Source: Streptomyces lanatus (GTDB lineage Bacteria; Actinomycetota; Actinomycetes; Streptomycetales; Streptomycetaceae). Taken from it: a DNA stretch of 64,000 bases. The stretch lies in the NCBI RefSeq assembly GCF_014655715.1, contig NZ_BNBM01000021.1:62001-126000 (forward strand). The letters run 5' to 3'. Position numbers and translations under genes: made by a program. Each line of letters opens with the position of its first letter. Position 1 is the stretch's first letter. Positions 50,401 to 59,342 of this stretch are shown in pieces. Under the pieces are notes generated by a model. The model saw nothing but the letters and a program-made list of their open reading frames with translations. It did no database searches and was not told where the DNA came from.

Positions 50401-50707
50401 GACCGAGGAGTATGGCCCCGAAGAGGAGCGTGGCCAGGATGCGTACGCCGAAGACGGTCGCCACTGCGAACGCCACGCCCCGGTAGCCACCCCCGAACGA
50501 GCCCTCGGTGATCGCCGCCTGCAGCGCCAGCAGGACCAGCACCAGGAGGGCGAGCATGTCGCCGACACCCCCCACCAACTGTGCGCTCCACAGCCGCTTG
50601 AGCTGCGGTCGGCGCAGCAGCGCGCGGACAGCGCGCTCGCGTGAGTCCACTGCGAGTGCGTCGTCGGAGGCCGTGTGGGGGGCCGTTGGCTGCTCGGCTC
50701 GCGTCAT
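47495..50707 (-). CDS. tmk: Membrane-fused thymidylate kinase
   Basis: A 1070-residue three-part protein. Residues ~1-490 are an MFS-like set of hydrophobic helices (LWSAQLVGGVGDMLALLVLVLLALQ at the start). A complete dTMP kinase follows at ~510-700: P-loop LEGGDGAGKST, VTREPGATPVG and RYVDSSVAYQGAGR. The rest is a long Ala/Glu/Arg coiled coil (about 705-900) and an acidic tail with four ADETAVLPPV-type repeats. dTMP kinases are normally ~210 residues; this fusion also occurs in other streptomycetes (SCO3542 as I remember). Upstream of holB. Confidence 0.95.
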   Translation of the reverse strand: MTRAEQPTAPHTASDDALAVDSRERAVRALLRRPQLKRLWSAQLVGGVGDMLALLVLVLLALQAAITEGSFGGGYRGVAFAVATVFGVRILATLLFGAILLGPLTSLTSQEGVLDRRWTMIGADGLRVALLIVAPLWIDWTPDNALALLLVTVFVTGVAERFWTVCRESAAPALLPPPPPEGATVRPLPDHLDALRRLSLRTSFVAVPLAAAALVGAGLLNNLLGAGLDWFEQHQAALGSYVAAGLFAASLSVLTFLELPDTRTPRARSPLEGLRRPKTGSGIDKGRTGAIALLVTACAAVAGAVAAAVAVAVLHAKDLGGGPVLYGLLVLALTGAVVVGIRTAPSVLPALSRRRLLALAIAFTGIALLAAGLVPDVTTVLLILALAGIGAGVAANTGHTLLDQEAEEFRKARTTEHLHAVVRVCVALGAVIAPLVAALIGPHRLESGKFVFAHGGAAFTLMLVGALLLPVAALVLAKVDDRSGVPLRQDLRDAVLGGDDPEQVPATTGFFIALEGGDGAGKSTQAEALAEWIRGKGHEVVVTREPGATPVGKRLRSILLDVSSAGLSHRAEALLYAADRAEHVDTVVRPALERGAVVISDRYVDSSVAYQGAGRDLSPTEIARINRWATNGLAPHLTVLLDVSPEIARERFTEAPDRLESEPAEFHARVRSGFLTLAAADPGRYLVVDAGQEPEAVTTVVRHRLDQMLPLSEAEVQAQEEARRKAEEEARRKAEEEAARKAEEERLERERQEQLARLRAEEEERKRRELEEAQRREAERQAEEARQRAEEARRRAEEERQRLLAEEKVRAEEEARRKADEERRRKQAEEEARIHAEAEERRLEKQRKAEEALLRAEEARRLAEQAAAAAEAGPKAEGPGAGTGFKDAATVPTPVVTPEQARGGASASDETTVLRPVRDEEPPETEGEQSASPRPAKESESEVTAKLPQPPVPGGAADETAVLPPVPSGAADETAVLPPVVPGAADETAVLPPVPADEPGGRVPPGYFRDEERTREMPQVDEEGAPRRRARSDWAEETPLDDLPTLADELLGPHEDEYDEDGGRGRGRRR

Positions 50708-50874
50708 GCTTTCAGCCTATCGGGACGCACTGACAGCCAGACGCGCACGCCCGAACGTACGCGCGCCTCGACACCAAACTGATGCCGAGGCGTTCGTTTT
50801 GCGAACCGGAAGTGAAGGACCCGGCCCTCAACGGGCCCCGGAACGGGCCCGGTTGCGACCCGGATCCCTCGCGC

Positions 50875-53697
50875 TCAGTCCTCGCCGGACGACTTCGAGG
50901 CCGTGGCCTTCTTCGCGGCCGTCTTCTTCGCCGCCGTGGTCGTCTTCTTCGCCGCGGTCTTCTTGGCGGCCGTCTTCTTGGCCGGGGCGGCCTTCTTCGC
51001 GGCCGTCTTCTTCGCCGGGGCCTTCTTCGCCGTCTTCTTGGCGGGTCCCTTGGCACGCTTCTCGGCGAGCAGCTCGTAGCCGCGCTCCGGGGTGATCGTC
51101 TCGACGCTGTCGCCGGAGCGCAGGGTCGCGTTGGTCTCCCCGTCGGTGACATACGGCCCGAAGCGACCGTCCTTGACGACGACCGGCTTCTCGCTCACCG
51201 GGTCGGTGCCCAGCTCCTTCAGCGGCGGCTTGGCGGCCGCCCGGCCACGCTGCTTGGGCTGGGCGTAGATCGCCTGCGCCTCCTCCAGCGTGATCGTGAA
51301 CAGCTGCTCCTCGGCCTGAAGCGAGCGCGAGTCCGTGCCCTTCTTCAGATACGGGCCGTAGCGGCCGTTCTGTGCGGTGATCTCCACGCCGTCCGCGTCG
51401 GTCCCGACGACACGCGGCAGGGACATCAGCTTGAGCGCGTCCTCAAGGGTGACCGTGTCGAGCGACATGGACTTGAAGAGGGAGGCCGTGCGCGGCTTGA
51501 CGGCGTTCTTGCCGGTCTTCGGGGTGCCCTCGGGGAGCACCTCGGTGACGTACGGGCCGTAGCGGCCGTCCTTGGCGACGATCTCGTGGCCGGACTTGGG
51601 GTCGGTACCCAGCTCGAAGTCGCCGCTGGGCTTGGCCAGCAGTTCCTCGGCCATCTCGACGGACAGCTCGTCGGGCGCGAGGTCGTCGGGGATGTCGGCG
51701 CGCTGGTGCTGCTCGGTGTCCTTCTCGCCGCGCTCGATGTAGGGGCCGTAGCGGCCGACGCGCAGCACGATGTCGTTGCCCACCGGGAACGACGACACCT
51801 CGCGGGCGTCGATCGCGCCCAGGTCGGTGACGAGTTCCTTGAGGCCGCCGAGGTGGTCCCCGTCGCCGTTGCCGGCGTCCGCCGCGCTGCCGTTGTGAGT
51901 GCCTTCGCCGAAGTAGAACCGCTTCAGCCACGGCACGGACTGGGCCTCGCCGCGGGCGATGCGGTCGAGGTCGTCCTCCATCTTGGCGGTGAAGTCGTAG
52001 TCGACGAGCCGCCCGAAGTGCTTCTCCAGGAGGTTGACCACGGCGAAGGACAGGAAGGACGGGACGAGTGCCGTGCCCTTCTTGAAGACGTAGCCGCGGT
52101 CCAGGATCGTGCCGATGATCGACGCGTACGTCGACGGTCGGCCGATCTCGCGCTCTTCGAGCTCCTTGACGAGGCTGGCCTCGGTGTAGCGGGCCGGGGG
52201 CTTGGTGGCGTGCCCGTCGACCGTGATCTCCTCGGCGCTGAGCCGGTCGCCCTCGCCGACCTGCGGCAGCCTGCGCTCGCGGTCGTCGAGCTCGGCGTTC
52301 GGGTCGTCGGCGCCCTCGACGTAGGCCTTGAGGAAGCCGTGGAAGGTGATCGTCTTGCCGGAGGCGCTGAACTCGACGTCGCGGCCGTCGGCGGCAGTGC
52401 CACCGATCTTCACCGTCACGCTGTTGCCCGTCGCGTCCTTCATCTGGGAGGCGACGGTCCGCTTCCAGATCAGCTCGTAGAGCCTGAACTGGTCGCCGGT
52501 CAGCCCGGTCTCGGCAGGCGTGCGGAAGCGGTCGCCGGAGGGGCGGATCGCCTCGTGCGCCTCCTGGGCGTTCTTGACCTTGCCGGCGTAGGTGCGCGGG
52601 GCGGACGGCAGGTAGTCGGCGCCGTACAGCTGCGTGACCTGGGCTCGGGCCGCGGCGACGGCGGTGTCGCTCAGCGTCGTGGAGTCCGTACGCATGTAGG
52701 TGATGTAGCCGTTCTCGTACAGCTTCTGCGCGACCTGCATGGTGGCCTTCGCGCCGAAGCCGAGCTTGCGGCTGGCCTCCTGCTGCATCGTCGTCGTACG
52801 GAACGGGGCGTACGGCGAGCGGCGGTAGGGCTTGGACTCGACGGACCGGACGGCGAACTGCGTCTGCTCCAGGGCGGCGGCGAGGGCGCGGGCGTTCGCC
52901 TCGTCGAGGTGGAGGGTGTTCGCGCTCTTGAGTTGTCCGAGGGAGTCGAAGTCGCGACCCTGCGCGACCCGCCTGCCGTCGACGGTCTGAAGGCGGGCGA
53001 CCAGCGACGACGGGTCCGACGAGTCCCCCGCGCGGCCGGTCGCGAAGATGCCCGTCAGGTCCCAGTACTCAGCAGAACGAAACGCGATGCGCTCGCGTTC
53101 CCGCTCGACCACGAGTCGGGTGGCGACGGACTGGACACGGCCGGCCGACAGGCGCGGCATGACCTTCTTCCACAGGACCGGCGAGACCTCGTAGCCGTAG
53201 AGGCGGTCGAGGATGCGGCGGGTCTCCTGGGCGTCGACGAGCTTCTGGTTGAGCTGGCGCGGGTTGGCGACGGCGGCCTGGATCGCGGTCTTGGTGATCT
53301 CGTGGAAGACCATCCGCTTGACCGGGACCTTGGGCTTGAGCACCTCCTGGAGGTGCCAGGCGATGGCCTCGCCCTCGCGGTCCTCATCGGTGGCGAGGTA
53401 GAGCTCGTCGGAATCCTTCAGCAGGTCCTTGAGCTTCTTGACCTGGGCCCGCTTGTCGGCGTTGACCACATAGATCGGCTCGAAGTCGTGTTCGACGTCC
53501 ACGCCGAGGCGGCGTACCTCGCCGGTGTACTTCTCGGGCACCTCCGCGGCGCCGTTCGGGAGGTCGCGGATGTGCCCGACGCTCGCTTCGACTACGTAGC
53601 CGGGGCCCAGGTAGCCCTTGATCGTCTTCGCCTTGGCAGGCGACTCGACGATGACGAGTCGGCGGCCGCCCTGTGCGGTCTCGCTGGTCGGGGACAA
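50875..53697 (-). CDS. topA: DNA topoisomerase I (type IA)
   Basis: Relaxes negative supercoils by a transient 5'-phosphotyrosine. The 940-residue enzyme starts at TTG 53697 (SPTSETAQGGRR), with a Toprim domain LVIVESPAKAKTIKGYLG, LYLATDEDREGEAIAWHL and the active-site Tyr in GYITYMRTDST. The C-terminus carries four RYGPY-type repeats lacking zinc Cys and ends in a ~55-residue Lys/Ala tail (AKKTAAKKAPAKK-like) that in Streptomyces TopA aids DNA binding and processivity. The open frame extends to 53913, but only the TTG start matches the family. Confidence 0.96.
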   Translation of the reverse strand: MSPTSETAQGGRRLVIVESPAKAKTIKGYLGPGYVVEASVGHIRDLPNGAAEVPEKYTGEVRRLGVDVEHDFEPIYVVNADKRAQVKKLKDLLKDSDELYLATDEDREGEAIAWHLQEVLKPKVPVKRMVFHEITKTAIQAAVANPRQLNQKLVDAQETRRILDRLYGYEVSPVLWKKVMPRLSAGRVQSVATRLVVERERERIAFRSAEYWDLTGIFATGRAGDSSDPSSLVARLQTVDGRRVAQGRDFDSLGQLKSANTLHLDEANARALAAALEQTQFAVRSVESKPYRRSPYAPFRTTTMQQEASRKLGFGAKATMQVAQKLYENGYITYMRTDSTTLSDTAVAAARAQVTQLYGADYLPSAPRTYAGKVKNAQEAHEAIRPSGDRFRTPAETGLTGDQFRLYELIWKRTVASQMKDATGNSVTVKIGGTAADGRDVEFSASGKTITFHGFLKAYVEGADDPNAELDDRERRLPQVGEGDRLSAEEITVDGHATKPPARYTEASLVKELEEREIGRPSTYASIIGTILDRGYVFKKGTALVPSFLSFAVVNLLEKHFGRLVDYDFTAKMEDDLDRIARGEAQSVPWLKRFYFGEGTHNGSAADAGNGDGDHLGGLKELVTDLGAIDAREVSSFPVGNDIVLRVGRYGPYIERGEKDTEQHQRADIPDDLAPDELSVEMAEELLAKPSGDFELGTDPKSGHEIVAKDGRYGPYVTEVLPEGTPKTGKNAVKPRTASLFKSMSLDTVTLEDALKLMSLPRVVGTDADGVEITAQNGRYGPYLKKGTDSRSLQAEEQLFTITLEEAQAIYAQPKQRGRAAAKPPLKELGTDPVSEKPVVVKDGRFGPYVTDGETNATLRSGDSVETITPERGYELLAEKRAKGPAKKTAKKAPAKKTAAKKAAPAKKTAAKKTAAKKTTTAAKKTAAKKATASKSSGED

Positions 53698-53942
53698 CTT
53701 CGCTCTTCTCTCCGGTCGACGCTGGGGCCTCCCCAGGCCGTAGTCCCGGGGTCGGGTGGTGGTGACGCTGCGGAGTGTGACGGTACATCCCGCCCCGTTG
53801 TCAAACGGGAAAAGCCCGCAACGGCCACTCGAACGGTAACCCGACTTCCGCCATTCCTGCCGCCCGGAGTGCCCACAGGTCTTTTCGAGCCTTTCCGGAA
53901 GAGGCCCTGTCAATTACCTGCGGCCCAGCTCGTGGGCCGTTC

Positions 53943-54140
53943 TCAGAGGCGGGAGATGCACCAGACGCCGAGGACCAACGCGATCACCGAGGCAAGGCCC
54001 GCGAGGGTCGCCGATGCGACGCGGTTCACACCGTGGGCGACGGGCCGGCGCTGTCGCACCCGGACCGCGGTCCACACCAGCAGCCCACCTCCGAACAGGG
54101 CGAACACCACCCCACCGAAGATCGCCGGTCCCCTTTCCAT
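53943..54140 (-). CDS. Small two-helix membrane protein
   Basis: A 65-residue protein: MERGPAIFGGVVFALFGGGLLVWTAVRVRQR forms one helix and VASATLAGLASVIALVLGVWCISRL the second. ATG at 54140; the frame continues upstream to 54212 without conserved sequence. No family recognised. 245 bp upstream of topA on the same strand. Confidence 0.65.
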   Translation of the reverse strand: MERGPAIFGGVVFALFGGGLLVWTAVRVRQRRPVAHGVNRVASATLAGLASVIALVLGVWCISRL

Positions 54141-54336
54141 GGTTCCGCTTGCCCCTTTTCTCCGATCCGCGAGTGCCCAGCCCGGCGAGGCTGACACGCG
54201 CGGACGGCGCACAGACGAACCTCAGGTGAACGCGGGGCCGACGCGACTGTGTACTCCCGCCGGCTCTCCGACCCCATCCGTCACGTCCGCCACGCCGGCT
54301 CCACGGGATCCCCCACCCTCGTCCGACTCGCCTGCC

Positions 54337-54435
54337 TCAGGCCGCGCCGGGGGAAGTGTCTTTCCGGCCGAATTCGTTCTCGTAGATCTTGGTGGAGTTG
54401 CCGGATCCCTTGTTGCACGTCTCCTTGTTGCACAT
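54337..54435 (-). CDS. Candidate 32-residue protein with twin CNK repeats
   Basis: From ATG 54435 the frame gives MCNKETCNKGSGNSTKIYEN, then EFGRKDTSPGAA and a TGA. 28 of 32 codons end in G or C, as in real genes here, and the frame loses that bias upstream of ATG. AAGGAG abuts the ATG directly, which is too close for a normal ribosome site. The two CNK units come from a 15-bp DNA repeat. No family recognised. Rest of the 54141-54555 gap shows nothing. Confidence 0.45.
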   Translation of the reverse strand: MCNKETCNKGSGNSTKIYENEFGRKDTSPGAA

Positions 54436-54437
54436 CT
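54408..54437. repeat. 15-bp tandem repeat
   Basis: CCTTGTTGCACGTCT (54408-54422) and CCTTGTTGCACATCT (54423-54437), one mismatch. Forms the CNKE/CNKG units of the small candidate gene. Confidence 0.8.
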
Positions 54438-54555
54438 CCTTCTCGTACGTCCTTGCACGCCAATTCGCCGGGCGTCCGAACAACGCCTATGACCTGGTCG
54501 GCCCGGGATTCGGCACCGAACTCCGTACGACCGCGAGGAGGCGGCCCCGGCACGA

Positions 54556-56085
54556 TCACCGCGCCGGTTCGAGGAACCCCTGTTCCACCAGCAGCCGGAT
54601 CTGGGCGGGCGTACGGTCGCGCAGCAACACCGGGTCCTCGCCCATCAGTTGGGCGATGGCGTCCAGAATGCGGCCCGCGCTGAGCGTGCCGTCGCAGACG
54701 CCGGCGAAGCCCGCGCCGACCGTGTCCACCTGAGTGGCCCGGCGCATGCCGCGGTGCTGGCGCAGCACCACGTGCTCCGGGTCCTCGGCGCCGGGCAGGC
54801 CGACCTGTTCCTGCACGACCTCGGCGACGAGCCTGAAGTGGTCCTCCAGCAGGGCCGCGTCGTCCCGGGCACGCAGGTAGTCGAGCCGGGCGAAGTGCGC
54901 GCGGACCGTGTCGCCGAGCGGCTGCTCGACCGGGTGCGGCCACTCCTCCACCGTGATCGAGGGCACGGCGGCCGACGCCTTCCGCAGGGTGATCCAACCG
55001 AAGCCCACGGCCTTCACCTTGCGCGCCTCGAACTCGTCCAGCCACGCGTCGTACCGCGCCTGGTACTCGGCGGCGTCACCCCGGTGGTCGCCGGCGTCCC
55101 TGAGCCACAGCTCGGCGTACTGCGTGATGTCCTGGACCTCGCGCTGCACGATCCACGCGTCGCACCCGCGCGGCACCCATGACCTGAGTCTGTCCTGCCA
55201 GTCCTCCCCCTCCACGTGCTGCCAGTTGGCGAGGAACTGCGCGAACCCGCCCTCGTTCAGCCGCTCCCCCGCCCCTTGAACGATCGACCGGCACAGATCG
55301 TCCCCGCCCATCCCGCCGTCGCGGTACGTCAGCCGGGCGCCCGGCGAGATGACGAAGGGCGGGTTGGAGACGATGAGGTCGTACGTCTCGCCGTTCTTGA
55401 GCGGCTCGAACAGCGACCCTTCCCGCAGGTCCGCCGTCGCCGCGCCGGACAGGGCGAGGGTGAGGGCGGTGATGTGCAGCGCGCGCGGGTTGAGGTCGGT
55501 CGCCGTCACGCGCGTGGCGTGCTGCGAGGCGTGCAGCGCCTGGATGCCGGATCCGGTGCCGAGGTCGAGGGCGGAGGCGACGGGCGTACGGACGGTGATG
55601 CCGGCGAGGGTCGTGGAGGCGCCGCCGACACCGAGGACCACGCCCTCGTCCTTGCTGCCGATACCGCCAGCTCCGCCGACGGCGCAGCCCAGGTCGGACA
55701 CGATGAACCAGTCCTCGCCCCCGGGCCCGCCGTACGGCCGTACATCCACGGTCGCGGACACGTCGTCGCCGGACGCGCCGCCGACCCGGACCAGCCACCC
55801 GCTCTCCAGGCACGCGTCGACGGGCAGAACGTCCGCCACGCGCGCGTACGGCACGGGTTGCTGCAGCAGAAACAGGCGTACGAGGGCTTCGAGCGGCGCG
55901 TCTCCCCGGGTCGCCCTGAGCGCGGGCACGGTCTCGCTCCGGGCGAGCGCCGCGTACGCGGGCGCGCCGAGCAGTTCGAGCAGCCCGTCGGCGGTGAAGG
56001 AGGCCCTCAGCAGGGCCTCCCGCAGCCCGACGGCGACATCGGGGCGGTCGGAGGTGGGCAGGGCAGGCAGCGTGGAGTCACTCAC
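54556..56085 (-). CDS. Class I SAM-dependent methyltransferase with N-terminal DUF7059-type domain
   Basis: A 509-residue protein. The N-terminal ~150 residues (PLEALVRLFLLQQPVPYARVADVLPVDACLESGWLV) form a winged-helix-like region. Then a Rossmann methyltransferase: ALDLGTGSGIQALHAS (SAM loop), ATDLNPRALHITALTLALSG and SNPPFV, the NPPF/Y motif of amino- and glutamine-directed methyltransferases. The C-terminal ~150 residues are an added helical domain. Substrate unknown. GTG start at 56085. Confidence 0.87.
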   Translation of the reverse strand: MSDSTLPALPTSDRPDVAVGLREALLRASFTADGLLELLGAPAYAALARSETVPALRATRGDAPLEALVRLFLLQQPVPYARVADVLPVDACLESGWLVRVGGASGDDVSATVDVRPYGGPGGEDWFIVSDLGCAVGGAGGIGSKDEGVVLGVGGASTTLAGITVRTPVASALDLGTGSGIQALHASQHATRVTATDLNPRALHITALTLALSGAATADLREGSLFEPLKNGETYDLIVSNPPFVISPGARLTYRDGGMGGDDLCRSIVQGAGERLNEGGFAQFLANWQHVEGEDWQDRLRSWVPRGCDAWIVQREVQDITQYAELWLRDAGDHRGDAAEYQARYDAWLDEFEARKVKAVGFGWITLRKASAAVPSITVEEWPHPVEQPLGDTVRAHFARLDYLRARDDAALLEDHFRLVAEVVQEQVGLPGAEDPEHVVLRQHRGMRRATQVDTVGAGFAGVCDGTLSAGRILDAIAQLMGEDPVLLRDRTPAQIRLLVEQGFLEPAR

Positions 56086-56125
56086 GCCCTCATTGTGACC
56101 CGCGTACCGCCCGCCCGCGTTCGGC

Positions 56126-56722
56126 TCAGCCGCCGGTCGTCCCGGCGGCCCCGGACGCCGCCGCGGCCTGCTTGCAGCCCTCCTGCGAGGTCAGGGCCTT
56201 CTTGGTGTCGCCCGACTCCAGCTGCTTCAGCGCCTTGACCGCGCTCTGGCGCTGGGTCTCGACCTGCTTCATCTCGGCCGACACGTCCTTCAGACCGGAG
56301 GCGAACTTCGCCTGGTCCTTCGTGTCCAGCTTGTCGACCCGCGTCTTCAGGTCGGCGTAGGCCGCGGAGAGGGCGGTGAGCTTCTTGACGACGTCCTTCT
56401 GGACCGTCGCGCCGTTCTCGATGCCCGGAGGCGCCCCGGCGGTGCTGATGAGCGCCGCGCGGGCCTTGTAGCCGTCGGCGAGGTCCTGGAAGGCCTTGGA
56501 GTCGGCCTCCTGGAGCTCCTTGGGCGTGCTCGTGGTGTCCTTGGCCGCCTTGGTGATCTCGACGTAGGCCGCCGAGATCTTCGCGTTCTGCGCGGGCACC
56601 GCGTCGCAGACCTTCTTGGCCCAGGCGTCGAGCTCCTTGTTGCCCTCGTCGCTGGTGCATCCCGTCAGCGCCAGTGCCAGTACCGCACCGCCGGACAGTG
56701 CAACCGCGAGCTTCTTGTTCAC
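56126..56722 (-). CDS. Lipoprotein with helical domain, function unknown
   Basis: A 198-residue precursor with lipobox LALTGC. The mature part is a long helical bundle (AWAKKVCDAVPAQNAKISAAYVEITKAAK ... KLTALSAAYADLKTRVDKLDTKDQAKFASGLKDVSAEMKQVETQRQSAVKALKQLESGD) with two Cys. A similar lipoprotein precedes hppA in other streptomycetes (SCO3546 region as I remember). GTG start at 56722. Confidence 0.85.
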   Translation of the reverse strand: MNKKLAVALSGGAVLALALTGCTSDEGNKELDAWAKKVCDAVPAQNAKISAAYVEITKAAKDTTSTPKELQEADSKAFQDLADGYKARAALISTAGAPPGIENGATVQKDVVKKLTALSAAYADLKTRVDKLDTKDQAKFASGLKDVSAEMKQVETQRQSAVKALKQLESGDTKKALTSQEGCKQAAAASGAAGTTGG

Positions 56723-56867
56723 CGGTTTGGTCCCTTCCGTGGCTCTCGGCCACGGGACCCTACACGTCATACGCCGCACGACAGTGCGGTGAATGCGACA
56801 TGTGTACGTGTTTATCGCTCTTTGCGTCATGCGAGAGAAGCGTCACGGCAAGGGCGTGAACCAGCAC

Positions 56868-56911
56868 GAGGCGGGCGGGCGGCGCATCAATGCGCGCCGC
56901 CCGCCCGCCTC
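56868..56911 (-). terminator. Large GC hairpin after hppA
   Basis: GAGGCGGGCGGGCGGCGCAT (56868-56887) pairs with ATGCGC-GCCGCCCGCCCGCCTC (56890-56911) with a two-base bulge. It starts 26 bp beyond the hppA stop. Confidence 0.7.
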
Positions 56912-56936
56912 TTGAACTGGGCTGTCGTAAGACCGC

Positions 56937-59342
56937 CTATGAAACCACCGCGGGATCGGCGGGCTTGGCCACCCGCTCGGCGTTGCCTTCGTCACCCATG
57001 GCGATGCCTCGCCGCTTGGAGACGTAGACCGCGCCGACGATCACGACGAGCGAGGTGACGGCGATCAGGACCCGTACGCCGACGTTCTTGTCCTCGCCGT
57101 AGCTGAACTGGATGACCGCGGGCGCGATGAGCAGCGCGACCAGGTTCATCACCTTCAGCAGCGGGTTGATCGCCGGTCCTGCGGTGTCCTTGAAGGGGTC
57201 ACCGACCGTGTCGCCGATCACCGTCGCGGCGTGGGCCTCGCTGCCCTTGCCGCCGTGGTGGCCGTCCTCGACGAGCTTCTTGGCGTTGTCCCAGGCACCA
57301 CCGGAGTTGGCCAGGAACACCGCCATGAGGGTGCCCGTGCCGATCGCGCCCGCCAGGAAGGCGCCCAGGGCGCCCACGCCGAGCGTGAACCCGATGAAGA
57401 TGGGCGCCATCACGGCGAGCAGACCGGGCGTGGTGAGCTCGCGCAGGGCATCCCGGGTGCAGATGTCGACGACCTTGCCGTACTCCGGCTTCTCCGTGTA
57501 GTCCATGATCCCGGGACGCTCACGGAACTGCCGCCGCACCTCGTAGACCACGGCACCCGCCGACCGCGACACGGCGTTGATGGCGAGCCCCGAGAAGAGG
57601 AAGACGACCGCCGCGCCCGCGACCAGGCCGACGAGGTTGTTGGGCTGCGAGATGTCCATCATCAGGCTCATCGGCGCTCCTTCGCCGCTGAGTTTCTCGC
57701 CGACGTCCCGCGCGCCGCTGGTGATGGCGTCGCGGTACGACCCGAAGAGCGCCGCCGCCGCCAGGACGGCGGTGGCGATGGCGATGCCCTTGGTGATGGC
57801 CTTGGTGGTGTTGCCGACCGCGTCCAGGTTGGTGAGCACCTGGGCGCCGGCACCCTCGACGTCGCCGGACATCTCGGCGATGCCCTGCGCGTTGTCGGAG
57901 ACCGGGCCGAAGGTGTCCATGGCGACGATCACACCGACCGTGGTGAGCAGGCCGGTGCCGGCCAGCGCCACCGCGAACAGCGCCAGCATGATCGACGTGC
58001 CGCCGAGCAGGAACGCCCCGTAGACACCGAGGCCGATCAGCAGCGCGGTGTAGACGGCCGACTCCAGGCCGATGGAGATACCGGCGAGGACGACGGTCGC
58101 GGGACCGGTCAGCGAGGTCTTGCCGATGTCCATGACGGGACGCCGGTTGGTCTCGGTGAAGTAGCCGGTCAACTGCTGGATGACGGCCGCGAGCAGAATG
58201 CCGATGCCCACGGCGACGAGCGCGAGGATCCGCGGATCGCCGTCCTTGGCCGCGATCGCCGCGTCGGTGATGCCGTCGAGATCGGCGTATGACGACGGCA
58301 GGTAGACGAACACGGCGATGGCGACCAGCACGATCGAGATCACCGCGGAGATGAAGAACCCGCGGTTGATCGCCGACATGCCACTGCGGTCGCTACGGCG
58401 CGGGGCCACGGCGAAGATGCCGATCATCGCGGTGATCACACCGATCGCGGGCACGATCAGCGGGAAGGCGAGCCCGGAGTCACCGAACGCCGCCGACCCG
58501 AGGATCAGCGCGGCGACCAGGGTCACGGCGTACGACTCGAAGAGGTCGGCCGCCATGCCCGCGCAGTCGCCGACGTTGTCGCCCACGTTGTCGGCGATGG
58601 TCGCGGCATTGCGCGGATCGTCCTCCGGAATGCCCTGTTCGACCTTGCCGACCAGGTCGGCGCCGACGTCGGCGGCCTTGGTGAAGATGCCGCCGCCGAC
58701 ACGCATGAACATCGCGATCAGTGCGGCACCGAGACCGAATCCTTCGAGCACCTTCGGCGCGTCGGCCGCGTACACCAGCACTACACAGGAGGCGCCGAGC
58801 AGACCGAGCCCCACCGTGAACATGCCGACGACGCCGCCCGTACGGAAAGCGATCTTCATGGCTTTGTGCGAGACGGCGGTGAGATCCTTTTCCGGCTCAC
58901 CTTCCGCAGGGGTCGCTTCCCGCGCGGCTGCGGCGACGCGCACATTGCTGCGCACGGCGAGCCACATGCCGATATAACCGGTGGCCGCCGAGAACCCGGC
59001 ACCGATCAAGAAGAAGACCGATCGGCCGATGCGCTGATTCCAGTCGTCCGCGGGCAGCAGCATGAGCAGGAAGAACACGACGACGGCGAATACGCCGAGC
59101 GTGCGCAGTTGACGGGCCAGATAGGCATTGGCGCCTTCCTGGACCGCTGCCGCGATCTTCTTCATGCTGTCGGTGCCCTCGCCCGCCGCGAGCACCTGGC
59201 GTACGAGTACGCCGGCGACCACGAGCGCTGCCAGTGCGACGACTCCGATGATCGTGATGATGATCCGGTTGTCGTCCGTCAGCACTGCGGCTGCGAGGGT
59301 TGTGGGGTGGTCGAGCTGATGAGGGGTAGAAAGCCCCGCCAT
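56937..59342 (-). CDS. hppA: K+-insensitive H+-translocating pyrophosphatase
   Basis: A 801-residue membrane proton pump driven by pyrophosphate. Signatures: GGIFTKAADVGADLVGKVE (pyrophosphate site), DNVGDNVGDCAGMAADLFESY, and TVIGDTVGDPFKDTAGPAINPLLKV. The K+-specificity motif reads GNTTKA, with Lys where K+-dependent enzymes have Ala, so it should not need potassium. About 16 helices. Works alongside the cytosolic Ppa at 12735, but conserves the energy as a proton gradient. Confidence 0.97.
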   Translation of the reverse strand: MAGLSTPHQLDHPTTLAAAVLTDDNRIIITIIGVVALAALVVAGVLVRQVLAAGEGTDSMKKIAAAVQEGANAYLARQLRTLGVFAVVVFFLLMLLPADDWNQRIGRSVFFLIGAGFSAATGYIGMWLAVRSNVRVAAAAREATPAEGEPEKDLTAVSHKAMKIAFRTGGVVGMFTVGLGLLGASCVVLVYAADAPKVLEGFGLGAALIAMFMRVGGGIFTKAADVGADLVGKVEQGIPEDDPRNAATIADNVGDNVGDCAGMAADLFESYAVTLVAALILGSAAFGDSGLAFPLIVPAIGVITAMIGIFAVAPRRSDRSGMSAINRGFFISAVISIVLVAIAVFVYLPSSYADLDGITDAAIAAKDGDPRILALVAVGIGILLAAVIQQLTGYFTETNRRPVMDIGKTSLTGPATVVLAGISIGLESAVYTALLIGLGVYGAFLLGGTSIMLALFAVALAGTGLLTTVGVIVAMDTFGPVSDNAQGIAEMSGDVEGAGAQVLTNLDAVGNTTKAITKGIAIATAVLAAAALFGSYRDAITSGARDVGEKLSGEGAPMSLMMDISQPNNLVGLVAGAAVVFLFSGLAINAVSRSAGAVVYEVRRQFRERPGIMDYTEKPEYGKVVDICTRDALRELTTPGLLAVMAPIFIGFTLGVGALGAFLAGAIGTGTLMAVFLANSGGAWDNAKKLVEDGHHGGKGSEAHAATVIGDTVGDPFKDTAGPAINPLLKVMNLVALLIAPAVIQFSYGEDKNVGVRVLIAVTSLVVIVGAVYVSKRRGIAMGDEGNAERVAKPADPAVVS

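Noticed and set aside
47453..50644. 1063-residue open frame antisense to tmk
   Set aside because: Pure Arg/Gly/Leu shadow; tmk motifs on the minus strand are unambiguous.
50782..54492. 1236-residue open frame antisense to topA
   Set aside because: Shadow of topA with no domain.
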